Shown piece by piece: positions 40,146-48,963 of a stretch of 64,000 bases of DNA; position 1 is the first letter of the stretch; every line of letters starts with the position of its first letter. Origin of the DNA: an uncultured Acidobacteriaceae bacterium (GTDB taxonomy: Bacteria; Acidobacteriota; Terriglobia; Terriglobales; Acidobacteriaceae). The DNA lies in assembly GCA_903828675.1 (NCBI GenBank), contig CAIKND010000216.1, forward strand, positions 1-64,000, read 5' to 3'. A program made the position numbers and the translations under genes. The notes below the pieces were generated by a model that was not told the origin of the DNA, ran no database searches, and worked only from the letters and a program-made list of their open reading frames with translations.

Positions 40146-41441
40146 TCAATGCTCCAGGTGGACGAAATCTCTGGGCGCCATGAGGTATTCGAGGTAGCGG
40201 GACTTCATTTGCTTGCTGGCCATGATCTGCTTGACGGGCGGCAGCTTCAGAATCACTCCGAGGATTGCGGCCATGGCGCGGTGATTGGCTTGCGCCTGAT
40301 TGTCGAAGATGAGGTTCTGAAGCTTGCCCCGCTCAATGGCCATGAGCACGGCGCGATGGGCTGTGGTGACCGGAGTGATGACGCGCTGCTTGCGGGCTTT
40401 GAGTTTGATGGACGCGTCAGGGCAGGCGCGTGCGCAGACGCCGCATCCCAAACAAAGCGACTCGTCGAGGCGGGCCTTTCTGCGTTTGGGCTTGTGAGGG
40501 TCGCAGGCACTCACCAAACCCATGGCTTCTACCGGACAGGCCGCTACGCATTTGCCGCATCCGTTGCAGGAGTTCGCGCTGACTTCCGGCAGAAAGTTGG
40601 TGGTGGCTATGGGGTTCAAAACGGCGAAGCGCTTGGCGGCGAGCATGGCCTCGCAGCAGCATCCGCAGCAGTTGCAGATGAAGGCCACCTTGCTTTGCAC
40701 GTTCTCGCCAAACTGGACGAGATTGTGCTGCATGGCCTGGTCAAGCAGATCCATGCCTTCTTTTGCATCGACCTGGCGGGCGATGCCGTGCTTGATGAGC
40801 GACTGGGCCGTGCCGCTGAAAGTCATGCAGATATCCATGGGAGCGTCGCAGGCCTTGTGGAGGTGCTGCATCTTGTGCCGGCAGTAGCAGGAGCCGATGC
40901 CCATGTGCGAGGCAGTGCGGATGACCTCGCTGGCTCGTTCGTAATCCATCACGGTGAGCGTGTTGTCTCCGGCAATCGCCTGCTCATTCACAAACGTGCG
41001 GCCCAGCTGGGTTTCTCCCCCGGCGAAGAGGTTCTTCACAAAGTCCTCTTCCACGTTGAGGTATTGGTAGTAGAGCTCGGCGAGAAGTTTCTGGTCGTAG
41101 GTGTTGCCCATGCGCATCATTGAAAACTCGAAGAACCCGGCCATGGGCGGTGGCAGCACAAAGATCTGCTCGCCGTGGATTTCCATGTCGAGCAGCATCC
41201 CTCTGGAGGCGAGGTTCTCGAGAATATTTTGGGACTCGGCGGCGGGCTTCTTCCACACTCTTGCCGCGGCGGCGACGTTGAAGGGCTTGATGGGAAGCAG
41301 CGCAACCAGGGCCGCCTCATCGCGTGTAAACAGAACTTCGAGTATGCGAAAGAGAAGCTCGGAAGGCGGGGCGCCCTGCGGAAAAAGGTTGAGCCGGTCT
41401 GAAAGGGACTTGTAGCTATTCTTCAGGGTCGCATGGGCCAT
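40146..41441 (-). CDS. 4Fe-4S dicluster ferredoxin-domain protein
   Basis: A 431-residue soluble iron-sulfur protein. The N-terminal part (about 20-170) looks like winged-helix regions (LFRILEVLFTRDEAALVALL). Cysteines in CYCRHKMQHLHKAC (about 190-203) and CNCCGCCCEAML (about 260) precede two ferredoxin motifs, CNGCGKCVAACPVEAMG and CLGCGVCARACPDASIK (about 290-350). Two [4Fe-4S] clusters are expected and perhaps one more in the middle cysteine groups. Proteins of this layout are annotated as 4Fe-4S binding proteins of unknown function in many anaerobes and acidobacteria. A long terminator hairpin lies upstream. Confidence 0.8.
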   Translation of the reverse strand: MAHATLKNSYKSLSDRLNLFPQGAPPSELLFRILEVLFTRDEAALVALLPIKPFNVAAAARVWKKPAAESQNILENLASRGMLLDMEIHGEQIFVLPPPMAGFFEFSMMRMGNTYDQKLLAELYYQYLNVEEDFVKNLFAGGETQLGRTFVNEQAIAGDNTLTVMDYERASEVIRTASHMGIGSCYCRHKMQHLHKACDAPMDICMTFSGTAQSLIKHGIARQVDAKEGMDLLDQAMQHNLVQFGENVQSKVAFICNCCGCCCEAMLAAKRFAVLNPIATTNFLPEVSANSCNGCGKCVAACPVEAMGLVSACDPHKPKRRKARLDESLCLGCGVCARACPDASIKLKARKQRVITPVTTAHRAVLMAIERGKLQNLIFDNQAQANHRAMAAILGVILKLPPVKQIMASKQMKSRYLEYLMAPRDFVHLEH

Positions 41442-41497
41442 CGAACGCCTCTTGCCATAAGTGAAGATGGAAGGTCGCGCCCATTATAGCGGCAAAA

Positions 41498-41545
41498 GGC
41501 CGCAGCAAACAGAGCATGGGAGACCTTGCTCTGTTTGCTGCGGCC
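41498..41545 (-). terminator. 19-bp perfect hairpin terminator
   Basis: GGCCGCAGCAAACAGAGCA and its exact reverse complement flank a 10-base loop. On the minus strand it lies 18 bases past the stop of the 41564-42592 gene and is followed by TTTTGCC. Probably ends that transcript before the 4Fe-4S gene. Confidence 0.75.
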
Positions 41546-41563
41546 CTTGAGATGGAGCGGTGA

Positions 41564-42592
41564 CTAAGTGGCTTGCATGGGCGGCGATGGGTAGAGCCGG
41601 TCGCCGAGGGCCTGGTAACGGCCGCCGTAGAAGATGAGCGCGAACTCTCGAACTCCGGTGCTCAAGGGGCCTCCAAGGCAGATGCTGGCCAGGAGCGCAA
41701 AGCCGAAGGCAAGCACACCGAAGAAGACCTGAAGAAGGATGCCGACAATTGCCGATGCGCCGGTTGAGCCCGCGTAGTTTGAGTGAAGACCGTATTCAAA
41801 GGCCGCCGCCGAACCGGCAAGGATGAGGCCCGGAATGAACAGCACAACGAATATTGCCGCCATGGCGACCAACGGCAGCGCCACCCGCAGCAGAGCGTAC
41901 ACCAGAAACTGCCGCTTCTCCGCCATGATGCGTGTCCAGGCCTGATGGAAGGCTTCGCCGGCGGTGGCGTTCTCGATGGCGAAATGGGGGAACATGAAAT
42001 CGCGCAGGATGAGGCCGGTGATAACACCAACTAACACCAGCAGGAAGATGATGGGGATTAGAGGCAGAACGAGGCCGACGAGGAATCCAATATTGGGATG
42101 GCCGCCCGGCGGAATCTGATGAACCAGCCGCCAGAATCCCGCCGCGAAGGGAATCGCGATCAGCACCACCAGCAGTAGGAAGCAAAGCCCGACGATCACG
42201 TTTAGCCAGAAGAAGCGTTTTGCCTGGGTGCGATAGAGCCGCCAACCGGGGCGAATCAGCCTGGTGTTGTAGACCAGGCAGTGGAAATAAGCGAACCGCA
42301 GGCGCGTAATGAGATAGGCCACGAACATCGACATTACGATTACGAGGGCCACAGCCGCGACGATCGCTGCAATCCACTCTGGCGCGAGGTCGAACGGCGA
42401 GTTGATCGCCGGTCCATGCCCGGACGGATGACCGCCGTGATTCGAGGACTGGAAATTGGTTCCGAGCCCTTCGGTGACGATGGCAACCAGGCCGAGTTTC
42501 AGAAAAGTTCCCCAGGTGAATGGCCTGAAAAGGAACTCCCTGGTGCGGTGGATGGCAAGCGAAACGGCATCGGGGGCAGAGATGGGAAGCAT
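41564..42592 (-). CDS. Polytopic membrane protein (DUF7544-like)
   Basis: A 342-residue inner-membrane protein with about six helices, for example EWIAAIVAAVALVIVMSMFV, LNVIVGLCFLLLVVLIAIP, GFLVGLVLPLIPIIFLLVLV and ASAIVGILLQVFFGVLAFGF. The start at ATG 42592 (MLPISAPDAVSLAIHRTREF) has GGAGAGG upstream. The frame stays open to 43018, but that part is a shadow of trmFO. The N-terminal amphipathic AIHRTREFLFRPFTWG and the general layout match a membrane family of unknown function. It lies 49 bases behind trmFO and likely belongs to the same operon (GNAT-trmFO-membrane protein). Confidence 0.75.
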   Translation of the reverse strand: MLPISAPDAVSLAIHRTREFLFRPFTWGTFLKLGLVAIVTEGLGTNFQSSNHGGHPSGHGPAINSPFDLAPEWIAAIVAAVALVIVMSMFVAYLITRLRFAYFHCLVYNTRLIRPGWRLYRTQAKRFFWLNVIVGLCFLLLVVLIAIPFAAGFWRLVHQIPPGGHPNIGFLVGLVLPLIPIIFLLVLVGVITGLILRDFMFPHFAIENATAGEAFHQAWTRIMAEKRQFLVYALLRVALPLVAMAAIFVVLFIPGLILAGSAAAFEYGLHSNYAGSTGASAIVGILLQVFFGVLAFGFALLASICLGGPLSTGVREFALIFYGGRYQALGDRLYPSPPMQAT

Positions 42593-42641
42593 GGAAGGCC
42601 TCTCCGTAGAAGGCACGGCGTAGCAGTGAACTACGCAAGAT

Positions 42642-44174
42642 CTATGCGCGAAGTTCCGCAGAAACGTGAGGCATTGCGTTGAACCAGGTGTCGAAGGCGG
42701 CCAGAGAACGTTCGCACACCAGGCGGTGGCGCTCCTTTTTGTCGCGGACTTTTTTACGGAGTTCTTCTTCCAGGGGCTCCAATAAATCGAAGGTGATGTT
42801 GGCGGGTTGGAAGTGTTTGGGGTCGGCGTGGGTGATGTAGTGGACCAGGGAGCCGAGGGCGGAGGTGCGGGGAGCGGGGACGGGCTCTTCACCACGGACG
42901 ATGGCTGCCGCGTAGATGCCGGCGAGCAGGCCGGTGGCGATGGATTCGGTGTAGCCTTCGACACCGGAGAGCTGGCCGGCGAAGAGGATGGTTGGTTGCT
43001 GTCCCACCCATTCCGCAAAAGGCGCGGAATGGATGGGGCACGGAGCGAAGAGGGTGGTATCGTCCGAATTCCCAGGTCTCAAAAGCGAGACCTGGGGCAC
43101 CCGGCTTTTCAAACGCAGACACTCGTCGAGCAAGAGCGGGGCCTGGATATAGGTGTTGCGGTGAATCTGGCCGTAGCGGAGGAAGCGGGCGTTTTCGAGG
43201 CCGGGAATGAGGCGGAGGACGTGGGCCTGTGCACCGAATTTGAGATGGTTCTGAAAGCCGACGAGGTTGTAGCTGTCAGCGCGGACGTTTTCCTTGCGGA
43301 GTTGGACGACGGCCCAGGGAGTTTTGCCGGTGCGGGGGTCGCGCAGGCCGACGGGCTTCATGGGGCCGAATCGTAGCGTGTCGCGACCGCGGCGGGCAAG
43401 GATTTCGATGGGAAGGCAGCCCTCAAAGTAGTCGGCCTTTTCCCATTCTTTGGTTTCGGCGGGCTCGGCAGCGAGCAACGCGTCGAGGAAGCGGTCGAAC
43501 TCCTCTCGGTCCATGGGGCAGTTGATGTAGTCGGCGGTTCCCTTGTCCCAGCGGGCGGCCATGTAGACGCGGTTCATATCGATGGAGTCGGCTTCAACGA
43601 TGGGCGAGATGGAGTCGTAAAAAGCCAGATGGCCGGAGCCGGTGAGGCGCTCGATTTCAGCGCCCAAAGCATCAGAGGTGAGGGGGCCGGTGGCGAGAAT
43701 GGTGAGCGCGTAAGCCGGGTCGGGAGCGAGGCTGGTGACTTCTTCGCGGATGACGCGAATGAGCGGCTGGGCGGCGATGGCCTCGGAGATGACGCGGGAG
43801 AACTCGACGCGATCGACGGCGAGGGCATGGCCGGCGGGGACGGCGGTCTGGTCGGCGATGCGCAGCAGGGCGGAACCGGCGCGGCGCATCTCCTGCTTGA
43901 GGAGCCAGGGGGCGGTGTTGGGGGATTCGCTCTTGAGGGAGTTGGAGCAGACCAGTTCGCCGAAATCGGTGGTCTGGTGGGCCGGGGTGAGGCGGGGCTT
44001 GCCGTCAACCACGACGCGCATTTCGTAGAGATCCACCTGGCAGCCGAGGCGGGCTGCGGTAAGTGCTGCCTCCGGGCCGGCAAGTCCGCCGCCGATGATG
44101 CGGACCACCTGCGGTGGGGCAGCCGCCTTCGGCTCGGAGTGCGCGGTGGCGTGCTGATGGGCGTGTTGGGTCAT
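42642..44174 (-). CDS. trmFO: tRNA (uracil-54-C5)-methyltransferase TrmFO
   Basis: A 510-residue folate/FAD-dependent enzyme that makes ribothymidine at position 54 of tRNA. Signatures: VRIIGGGLAGPEAAL (FAD), VCSNSLKSESPNTAPWLLKQEM, RVYMAARWDKGTADYINCPMDR, GLRDPRTGK, HRNTYIQAPLLLD and FAGQLSGVEGYTESIATGLLAG. ATG 44174 overlaps the GNAT stop (ATGA), so the two are coupled. Compared with other TrmFO proteins there is an insert of about 36 residues between LRLKS and TILFAGQ. The insert (RVPQVSLLRPG ... PCPIHSAPFAEWVG) is encoded by two palindromes at 43003-43096. It lies between HRNT and the GQ-GVEGY motif, so it must be tolerated as a surface loop if the enzyme works. Confidence 0.93.
   Translation of the reverse strand: MTQHAHQHATAHSEPKAAAPPQVVRIIGGGLAGPEAALTAARLGCQVDLYEMRVVVDGKPRLTPAHQTTDFGELVCSNSLKSESPNTAPWLLKQEMRRAGSALLRIADQTAVPAGHALAVDRVEFSRVISEAIAAQPLIRVIREEVTSLAPDPAYALTILATGPLTSDALGAEIERLTGSGHLAFYDSISPIVEADSIDMNRVYMAARWDKGTADYINCPMDREEFDRFLDALLAAEPAETKEWEKADYFEGCLPIEILARRGRDTLRFGPMKPVGLRDPRTGKTPWAVVQLRKENVRADSYNLVGFQNHLKFGAQAHVLRLIPGLENARFLRYGQIHRNTYIQAPLLLDECLRLKSRVPQVSLLRPGNSDDTTLFAPCPIHSAPFAEWVGQQPTILFAGQLSGVEGYTESIATGLLAGIYAAAIVRGEEPVPAPRTSALGSLVHYITHADPKHFQPANITFDLLEPLEEELRKKVRDKKERHRLVCERSLAAFDTWFNAMPHVSAELRA
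43003..43096. repeat. Type I plus type II palindromes inside trmFO
   Basis: Type I (43003-43037): CCCACCCATTCCGC / GCGGAATGGATGGG. Type II (43071-43096): CCCAGGTCTC / GAGACCTGGG, perfect. Both are followed by GGCAC. They are read in frame in trmFO. Type II encodes RVPQVSLLRPG, nearly the same peptide as the copy in rnr (2444-2469). Confidence 0.8.
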
Positions 44175-44662
44175 TGGGCGATCTCCACTGCGGCGAGGCG
44201 CTGGAGGGCATCCCCGGAGACGCGTACATTGCGCCACTCGTCAAGAAACTCGGCGCCCATGGCGCGGTAGAAATCGATGGCTGGGGTATTCCAGTCAAGA
44301 ACCTCCCACTGGAGGCGCGGGCAGCCCTTCTGGACCGCTACAGCGGCAACCTGCTGGAGCAGTGCCTTGCCGATTCCCAGGCCGCGGAACTCGGGCTGGA
44401 CAAAGATGTCCTCAAGGTAGATGCCGGGGCATCCTTTCCATGTGGAATAGTTGAAAAAAAAGAGGGCAAAGCCGGCGGGCCGGCCATCCTGCTCGGCCAT
44501 CAAGCACTGATAAAAGGGATTGGGTCCAAAGCCGTCGTGCAACAGGCCGGCTTCGGTCGCCGTTACAGCGTCCGGTTCGCGCTCGTAGGCGGCCAATGCG
44601 CGTATAAAAGTCAAAATCTGGGGTACATCCGCCTCAGTGGCGGTGCGAATCGTCATTGCCAT
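44171..44662 (-). CDS. GNAT family N-acetyltransferase
   Basis: A 163-residue acetyl-CoA-dependent acyltransferase. Acetyl-CoA-binding motif A is visible: EDIFVQPEFRGLGIGKALLQQVAAVAV, followed by LQWEVLDWNTPAIDFYRAMGA. The sequence is closest to the diamine/spermidine acetyltransferase-like GNATs (IRTATEADVPQILTFIRALAAYE). The substrate is not known. The stop codon overlaps the trmFO start, so it is the first gene of that operon. Confidence 0.88.
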   Translation of the reverse strand: MAMTIRTATEADVPQILTFIRALAAYEREPDAVTATEAGLLHDGFGPNPFYQCLMAEQDGRPAGFALFFFNYSTWKGCPGIYLEDIFVQPEFRGLGIGKALLQQVAAVAVQKGCPRLQWEVLDWNTPAIDFYRAMGAEFLDEWRNVRVSGDALQRLAAVEIAQ

Positions 44663-45136
44663 ACTTTTATTTTAGAGTGTGATACAGACCACACGCGGGG
44701 GCGACTCAACCGCACTAACATGATAGTGTGGACTCGCTAGGCGAGCTTCAGCGCCAGATCCCTGACGACCGGGCGATGGAACTTGTGGACAGGCAAAGTC
44801 GTCCACCTGATAAGGCATGGGCGCAATCCCTGGCGCGGACAGGATTGAACTTCCTGCGCCGCCCCCCTTGTGCAGGGTGCTCGATTGGATTTAACTTTGG
44901 TTCTGCCAAGAAATTCATTCTGCGGAGTGGGGTCTGAAGCAGTGCAGGCTATTTGACCGCAGAGAAACCGATCCGTGGAGCCTAACGGCGTTCACGGAAG
45001 TTGTATGCCGCAAGGCACAGGTTCGCAAGGGCACAGGCGCCGGAAATGCGGCATTGGCCCACTTCGGCGTGAGTTGAAAAATACGATTTATTGAGCCCGC
45101 GGGCAGCATCGTTCGCGCCGCTCCAAGGAGAAGAGA
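44663..45136. other. Divergent intergenic region
   Basis: About 470 bases between the divergent GNAT and TPR-protein genes. It must carry two promoters. No gene is supported. On the minus strand a stretch near 44840-44890 looks superficially like a tRNA T-arm and acceptor end but lacks a matching 5' half. A CAAGGAGAAGAG ribosome site ends the region. Confidence 0.45.
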
Positions 45137-46339
45137 ATGAAACGCACTATTTCACTTTGGCTGGGCCTGCTGGCCTTCGCCTTCTTGCCCGCGCTTGCGC
45201 AAACCCCCGCCGCCACTGCGCCCATGGGTAAAATTCACGGCCACGTGACCAATCCGACCGGTGAACCGCAGGGAGCCGGCACGGTGAGCCTCTCCACCGA
45301 CGGCGGAACTACGCTGAAGTTCAACTTCCCGGTCGACGCGAAAGGCGACTACAAGGGCGAAGCAACGCCCGGCACCTACATGGTGATTTACCGCGCGCCC
45401 GATACACCTCCCGGCAAAATGGTCGACGACATCCGCGCCGTGAAGGTTCTGATTGATCAGGACACGCTGGCGGACATCGATATGTCGCGACAGGAGTTCA
45501 TTGACAAGATTCCGGCGGAGCAGAAGAAGGCCTTGGAAGACCTGAAGAAGTCCAATGCCGAAGCGATGAAGGCGAACCAGGTGATCAATAGCCTGAATGC
45601 AGACCTTCGCGTGGTAAACCAGGACATCAAGGACGCGGAAAACGCGCGTGCAACGGCAACCCAGGAACTGGGCGCAGCAGCGACCAGAGAAACCGTTGAA
45701 GCCAAGGCACTGGAAATCCGGACAGCCAAGTACGGCGACATTGAAACCCTGATGCAGAAGGACGCCGCCCTCAAGCCGGACGAGTCCATTCTTTGGACCA
45801 ATCTGGGCCGGGCACAGGTTGGCCTGAAGAAGTATGACGACGCGGAAGCGACCTACAAGAAGGCGCTTGCACTCGAGTCCGGAGCCAAGAAGCCGAAGCC
45901 GGAAGTGATCGGCGTGGCCGAGGCCGGCCTGGGCGAAATTTACGCGCGCACCAACAAGGTTACTGAAGCGAATGCCGCCTTTGACGCGGCAGCCAAGGCC
46001 GATCCTTCACGGGCAGCCTTCCATCTTCGCAATGAGGCCGTGATCTTCTTCCAGGAGAAGAACGGACCAGCCCAGGTGGCAGCCGCCGACCAGGCCCTCC
46101 TGATCGATCCGAATCAGCCCATCCTCTACTACATCAAGGGCCAGGGGCTTATTCAGAACGCAACCATCGACCCCAAGACCAACCGGATCGTCCTGCCTCA
46201 GGACTGCACCGATGCGTACCAGAAGTACCTGGCGCTTGCTCCCACGGGCGTGTATGCCGGTGAGGTCAAGGGCATTCTGGATCAGGCTGGACAGAAGGTC
46301 GAGTCCAACTTCAAGGCCCCCAAGCCAGCCAAAAAGTAA
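45137..46339 (+). CDS. Exported carboxypeptidase-regulatory-like and TPR protein
   Basis: A 400-residue protein with a signal peptide (MKRTISLWLGLLAFAFLPALAQ). A beta-sandwich of the carboxypeptidase regulatory type follows (about 32-95: KIHGHVTNPTGEPQGAGTVSL, YKGEATPGTYMVIYRAP). Next is a coiled-coil segment (about 125-200) and TPR repeats (about 215-390: ILWTNLGRAQVGLKKYDDAEATYKKALAL). The lysine-rich C-terminus is KAPKPAKK. It is probably periplasmic or on the cell surface and acts in protein assembly; no specific role is known. It is followed by a strong terminator (46363-46403). Confidence 0.8.
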   Translation: MKRTISLWLGLLAFAFLPALAQTPAATAPMGKIHGHVTNPTGEPQGAGTVSLSTDGGTTLKFNFPVDAKGDYKGEATPGTYMVIYRAPDTPPGKMVDDIRAVKVLIDQDTLADIDMSRQEFIDKIPAEQKKALEDLKKSNAEAMKANQVINSLNADLRVVNQDIKDAENARATATQELGAAATRETVEAKALEIRTAKYGDIETLMQKDAALKPDESILWTNLGRAQVGLKKYDDAEATYKKALALESGAKKPKPEVIGVAEAGLGEIYARTNKVTEANAAFDAAAKADPSRAAFHLRNEAVIFFQEKNGPAQVAAADQALLIDPNQPILYYIKGQGLIQNATIDPKTNRIVLPQDCTDAYQKYLALAPTGVYAGEVKGILDQAGQKVESNFKAPKPAKK

Positions 46340-46362
46340 GCAGGCTCCGAGGTCTTCTTAGT

Positions 46363-46403
46363 GAAGGGCGCACCCGGCAGACGGGCGCGCCCTTCGTGTT
46401 TTT
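46363..46403 (+). terminator. Rho-independent terminator
   Basis: AAGGGCGC / GCGCCCTT forms the stem 24 bases past the stop, with a 15-base loop. The run CGTGTTTTTGG follows. Ends the TPR-protein transcript ahead of moeA. Confidence 0.8.
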
Positions 46404-46485
46404 GGCCTGTCTCTTTCGGCCCTTCCCCGCATGCGGCTCTGCTGAAAAATAAATCGGCCCGTCCTGAAGCTCTACAATCCATTGC

Positions 46486-47769
46486 ATGAGTTCTACTCTG
46501 CCCAGTTACGAAGAAGCCGCGGCGCTTGTCGCCGCTTACGCCGCTGAACTGGGTCGATTCCGGCTGTCTGTGGAGCGCATCGAGCTGGGGCGCGCAACCT
46601 GCAGAGTGCTGGCCAAGCCTCTCTGCGCCGATCGCGATCAGCCGCCTTTTGCCCGCTCCACGCGCGATGGGTTTGCATGCCGCTCTGTTGAAGCATCGGC
46701 TCATGTACCGCTGGCCATTGCGGGGACGACGCGGGCGGGCGACGGCCCGTCCGGACCGCTGCCGCCGGGTGCGGCGTGGGAGATCATGACCGGGGCTCCG
46801 GTGCCGGCCGACGCGGATGCCGTGGTGATGCTGGAGCATGTGGAGACAACCGGAGGACAGATCCGGCTTCCTCCGCCGCGGACGATTGCGGAGGGCGAAA
46901 ACATTGTGGCGCAGGGCGCACAGGCGCGCAAAGGCGATGAACTGCTCCCTGCCGGCACCTCGATCACATTCACGCAGATAGCGTTGGCGGCGGCCTGCGG
47001 ACATGCGGCCCTTGAGGTTTTTGCGCGGCCGCGCGTAGCCATTCTCACCACCGGCGACGAACTTGTGCCGGTGAAGTCCGTGCCGGCTCCGGGCCAAATT
47101 CGCAACTCAAACGGCCCGATGCTGGCCGCGATGGTGGTGGCCGCGGGCGGCGAGCCCTGGATTCTGCCGACCACTGCCGACAATGCCCGGGCTTTGGACA
47201 CCGCTCTTTCGCAGGCTGCCGAGGCAGACCTGCTGCTGATCACTGGCGGCGTTTCGGCGGGCAAGTTCGACCTGGTGGAGCCGGCCTTGGCGCGCATTGG
47301 CGCGCGTTTCCACTTCACCGGAGTGCGCATGCAGCCCGGCAAGCCGCTGGTCTTCGGGGAGCTTACGCGAAACCTCAATCACGACTCGCGGACGACCGGC
47401 GCGGCGCGGCCATTGCCGTTCTTTGGATTACCCGGCAACCCTGTGTCTTCGGCTGTAACTTTTCAGCTTTTCGCCGTCCAAGTGCTGGCGGCGCTTGCCG
47501 GCAATCCGGACAACGGCCCGCGCTTCGCCTTGGCGCGGCTGGCCCCAAAGACTGAAAAGTGCGGCAAGGCGGGCCTCACGCGCTTTCTGCCCGCGCACTG
47601 CACTTTCGGAGCGGCCGGCGAATTGCCGGAGGTGGCGCTGGTTCCCTGGCAGGGGTCGGGCGATCTGGTCGCCATGGCGCGCTCCAACTGCTTCCTGGTG
47701 ATGCCCGAGGAAGCCTCGCGCCCCAAGGACAACGGCGCGGGCGCGATTGTCCGCATCTTGCTTACTTGA
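46486..47769 (+). CDS. moeA: Molybdopterin molybdenumtransferase MoeA
   Basis: A 427-residue MoeA/gephyrin-type enzyme that inserts molybdate into adenylated molybdopterin. Motifs: DQPPFARSTRDGFACRS, AGTTRAGDGPSGPLPPGAAWEIMTGAPVPADADAVV, then the MogA-like domain with ILTTGDELV, GQIRNSNGPML, LLITGGVSAGKFDLV, GVRMQPGKPLVFGEL and LPFFGLPGNPVSSAVTF, and a C-terminal MoeA domain IV. Cytoplasmic. It ends eight bases before moaC, so the two form a molybdenum-cofactor operon; no molybdoenzyme gene is seen nearby. Confidence 0.95.
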   Translation: MSSTLPSYEEAAALVAAYAAELGRFRLSVERIELGRATCRVLAKPLCADRDQPPFARSTRDGFACRSVEASAHVPLAIAGTTRAGDGPSGPLPPGAAWEIMTGAPVPADADAVVMLEHVETTGGQIRLPPPRTIAEGENIVAQGAQARKGDELLPAGTSITFTQIALAAACGHAALEVFARPRVAILTTGDELVPVKSVPAPGQIRNSNGPMLAAMVVAAGGEPWILPTTADNARALDTALSQAAEADLLLITGGVSAGKFDLVEPALARIGARFHFTGVRMQPGKPLVFGELTRNLNHDSRTTGAARPLPFFGLPGNPVSSAVTFQLFAVQVLAALAGNPDNGPRFALARLAPKTEKCGKAGLTRFLPAHCTFGAAGELPEVALVPWQGSGDLVAMARSNCFLVMPEEASRPKDNGAGAIVRILLT

Positions 47770-47777
47770 GGAGCGCC

Positions 47778-48272
47778 ATGCCTGAAGACTCGCAGCTTTC
47801 ACACTTCAATGAAGCCGGCCAGGCCAGCATGGTGGATGTGAGCGCCAAGCAGGCCACGCGACGCACGGCGAAGGCATCGGCGTTTGTGGAGCTATCCGCC
47901 GCTGTGCTGGCGGCCTTGCCCTCGAACCCCAAGGGCAACCCGCTGGAGGTGGCGCGCTTCGCCGGCATTCAGGCGGCCAAGCGCACCGCCGATCTGATTC
48001 CCATGTGCCATCCGCTGCCGCTGACGCATGTGGACGTGCGGACGGAGGTAGCCGATGGAGGCGTGCGCATCACGGCGACCGCCGCGACAACAGGACCGAC
48101 AGGCGTGGAGATGGAAGCGCTGACGGCAGCGGCTGTGGCTGCGCTCACGGTTTACGACATGACCAAGGCGCTGGACAAGGCGATTGTGATTCGCAACGTG
48201 CAGCTTGAGGCGAAGTCGGGGGGGAAGAGCGGGGATTTTGTGAGAGCGGGCGGCGACAAAAGCCTGGCTTAG
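47778..48272 (+). CDS. moaC: Cyclic pyranopterin monophosphate synthase accessory protein MoaC
   Basis: A 164-residue MoaC, which with MoaA makes cyclic pyranopterin monophosphate from GTP. Motifs: MVDVSAKQATRRTAKASAF, KGNPLEVARFAGIQAAKRTADLIPMCHPLPLTHVDV, TGVEMEALTAAAVAALTVYDM and KALDKAIVIRNVQLEAKSGGKSG. All active-site lysines and the MCHPL motif are present. ATG 47778 has GAGGAG upstream; the longer frame from 47559 only overlaps moeA. Second gene of the operon. Confidence 0.96.
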   Translation: MPEDSQLSHFNEAGQASMVDVSAKQATRRTAKASAFVELSAAVLAALPSNPKGNPLEVARFAGIQAAKRTADLIPMCHPLPLTHVDVRTEVADGGVRITATAATTGPTGVEMEALTAAAVAALTVYDMTKALDKAIVIRNVQLEAKSGGKSGDFVRAGGDKSLA

Positions 48273-48335
48273 TAATGGTGTAATCTCCGAGTTGCCGGTG
48301 ATACGACAGGAACCACTTTCAACTATGATGTTTCG

Positions 48336-48860
48336 ATGAATCGTGCGTATTGGTTACTGTCGGCCTTATTGTGCGTGAACACATTGGTGACGGCGCAACA
48401 GGACTCCCCGGCTTCCGTTGCGATTCAACAAATCGCGGTTCCGTGTCGGTTGGTTGAGGACAGAGCAGTCCAGTCTTTAGAGAAGCACGATTTCCGTACC
48501 GGCAGAACGATTGAGGGCGACGATATCATCATTGCTCTAAACAACCGAACGGATGTTTTGACACCATCAGCAAAGCCATTCACGCTCAATCGATCTTCTA
48601 TTCACAGGTACACACTCCCTCGGTATCTCTCTCCGTTCAAGGTCTATGACGATTTCCGGTTGGAGGGGCGCCTTAGATTGGCCAAGGCCTCTGAAGAGCC
48701 TTGCAACGCCTCTCTACACTTTGAATTCAGCGCATTTGAGTGGTCATGGGTCTTCGCTGTGATTGACGATGGCTACCGTTCAAAATTCACCTCGAACGGG
48801 AGGCTTGAGCGACTTTACCTCGACTCCATTAGCGATCTCTTCGCAAAGTCCGAGCCGTGA
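48336..48860 (+). CDS. Secreted hypothetical protein
   Basis: A 174-residue protein with a signal peptide (MNRAYWLLSALLCVNTLVTAQ). The mature part has no family I recognise. It contains VPCRLVEDRAVQSLEKHDFR, EGDDIIIALNNRTDVLTPS and a C-terminal ASLHFEFSAFEWSWVFAV region, mostly beta-strand-like. Coding GC is lower than in the neighbouring molybdenum genes, so it may have been acquired. A type II palindrome (48881-48906) follows. Role unknown. Confidence 0.6.
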   Translation: MNRAYWLLSALLCVNTLVTAQQDSPASVAIQQIAVPCRLVEDRAVQSLEKHDFRTGRTIEGDDIIIALNNRTDVLTPSAKPFTLNRSSIHRYTLPRYLSPFKVYDDFRLEGRLRLAKASEEPCNASLHFEFSAFEWSWVFAVIDDGYRSKFTSNGRLERLYLDSISDLFAKSEP

Positions 48861-48880
48861 ACCCTCGTCTTCTGGCGTGG

Positions 48881-48906
48881 CCCAGGTCTCGCTCTTGAGA
48901 CCTGGG
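48881..48906. repeat. Type II palindrome, intergenic copy
   Basis: CCCAGGTCTC-GCTCTT-GAGACCTGGG, a perfect 10-bp stem with a 6-base loop, 21 bases past a stop codon. It has the same arms as the trmFO copy at 43071-43096, with a different loop. Confidence 0.8.
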
Positions 48907-48963
48907 ATTGCATAATTTCCGAGTTGGCGGTCACTCACCAAAAACCCTTCGGGCTGGACTAAG

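Noticed and set aside
42593..43018. N-terminal extension of the DUF7544-like protein
   Set aside because: The frame is a shadow of trmFO; the proline/serine-rich translation is an antisense-frame artefact.
44835..44895. Possible tRNA on the minus strand (T-arm-like CAGGAAGTTCAATCCTG and CCGCGCC end)
   Set aside because: No matching 5' acceptor strand or D-arm could be found upstream, and the anticodon stem does not pair.
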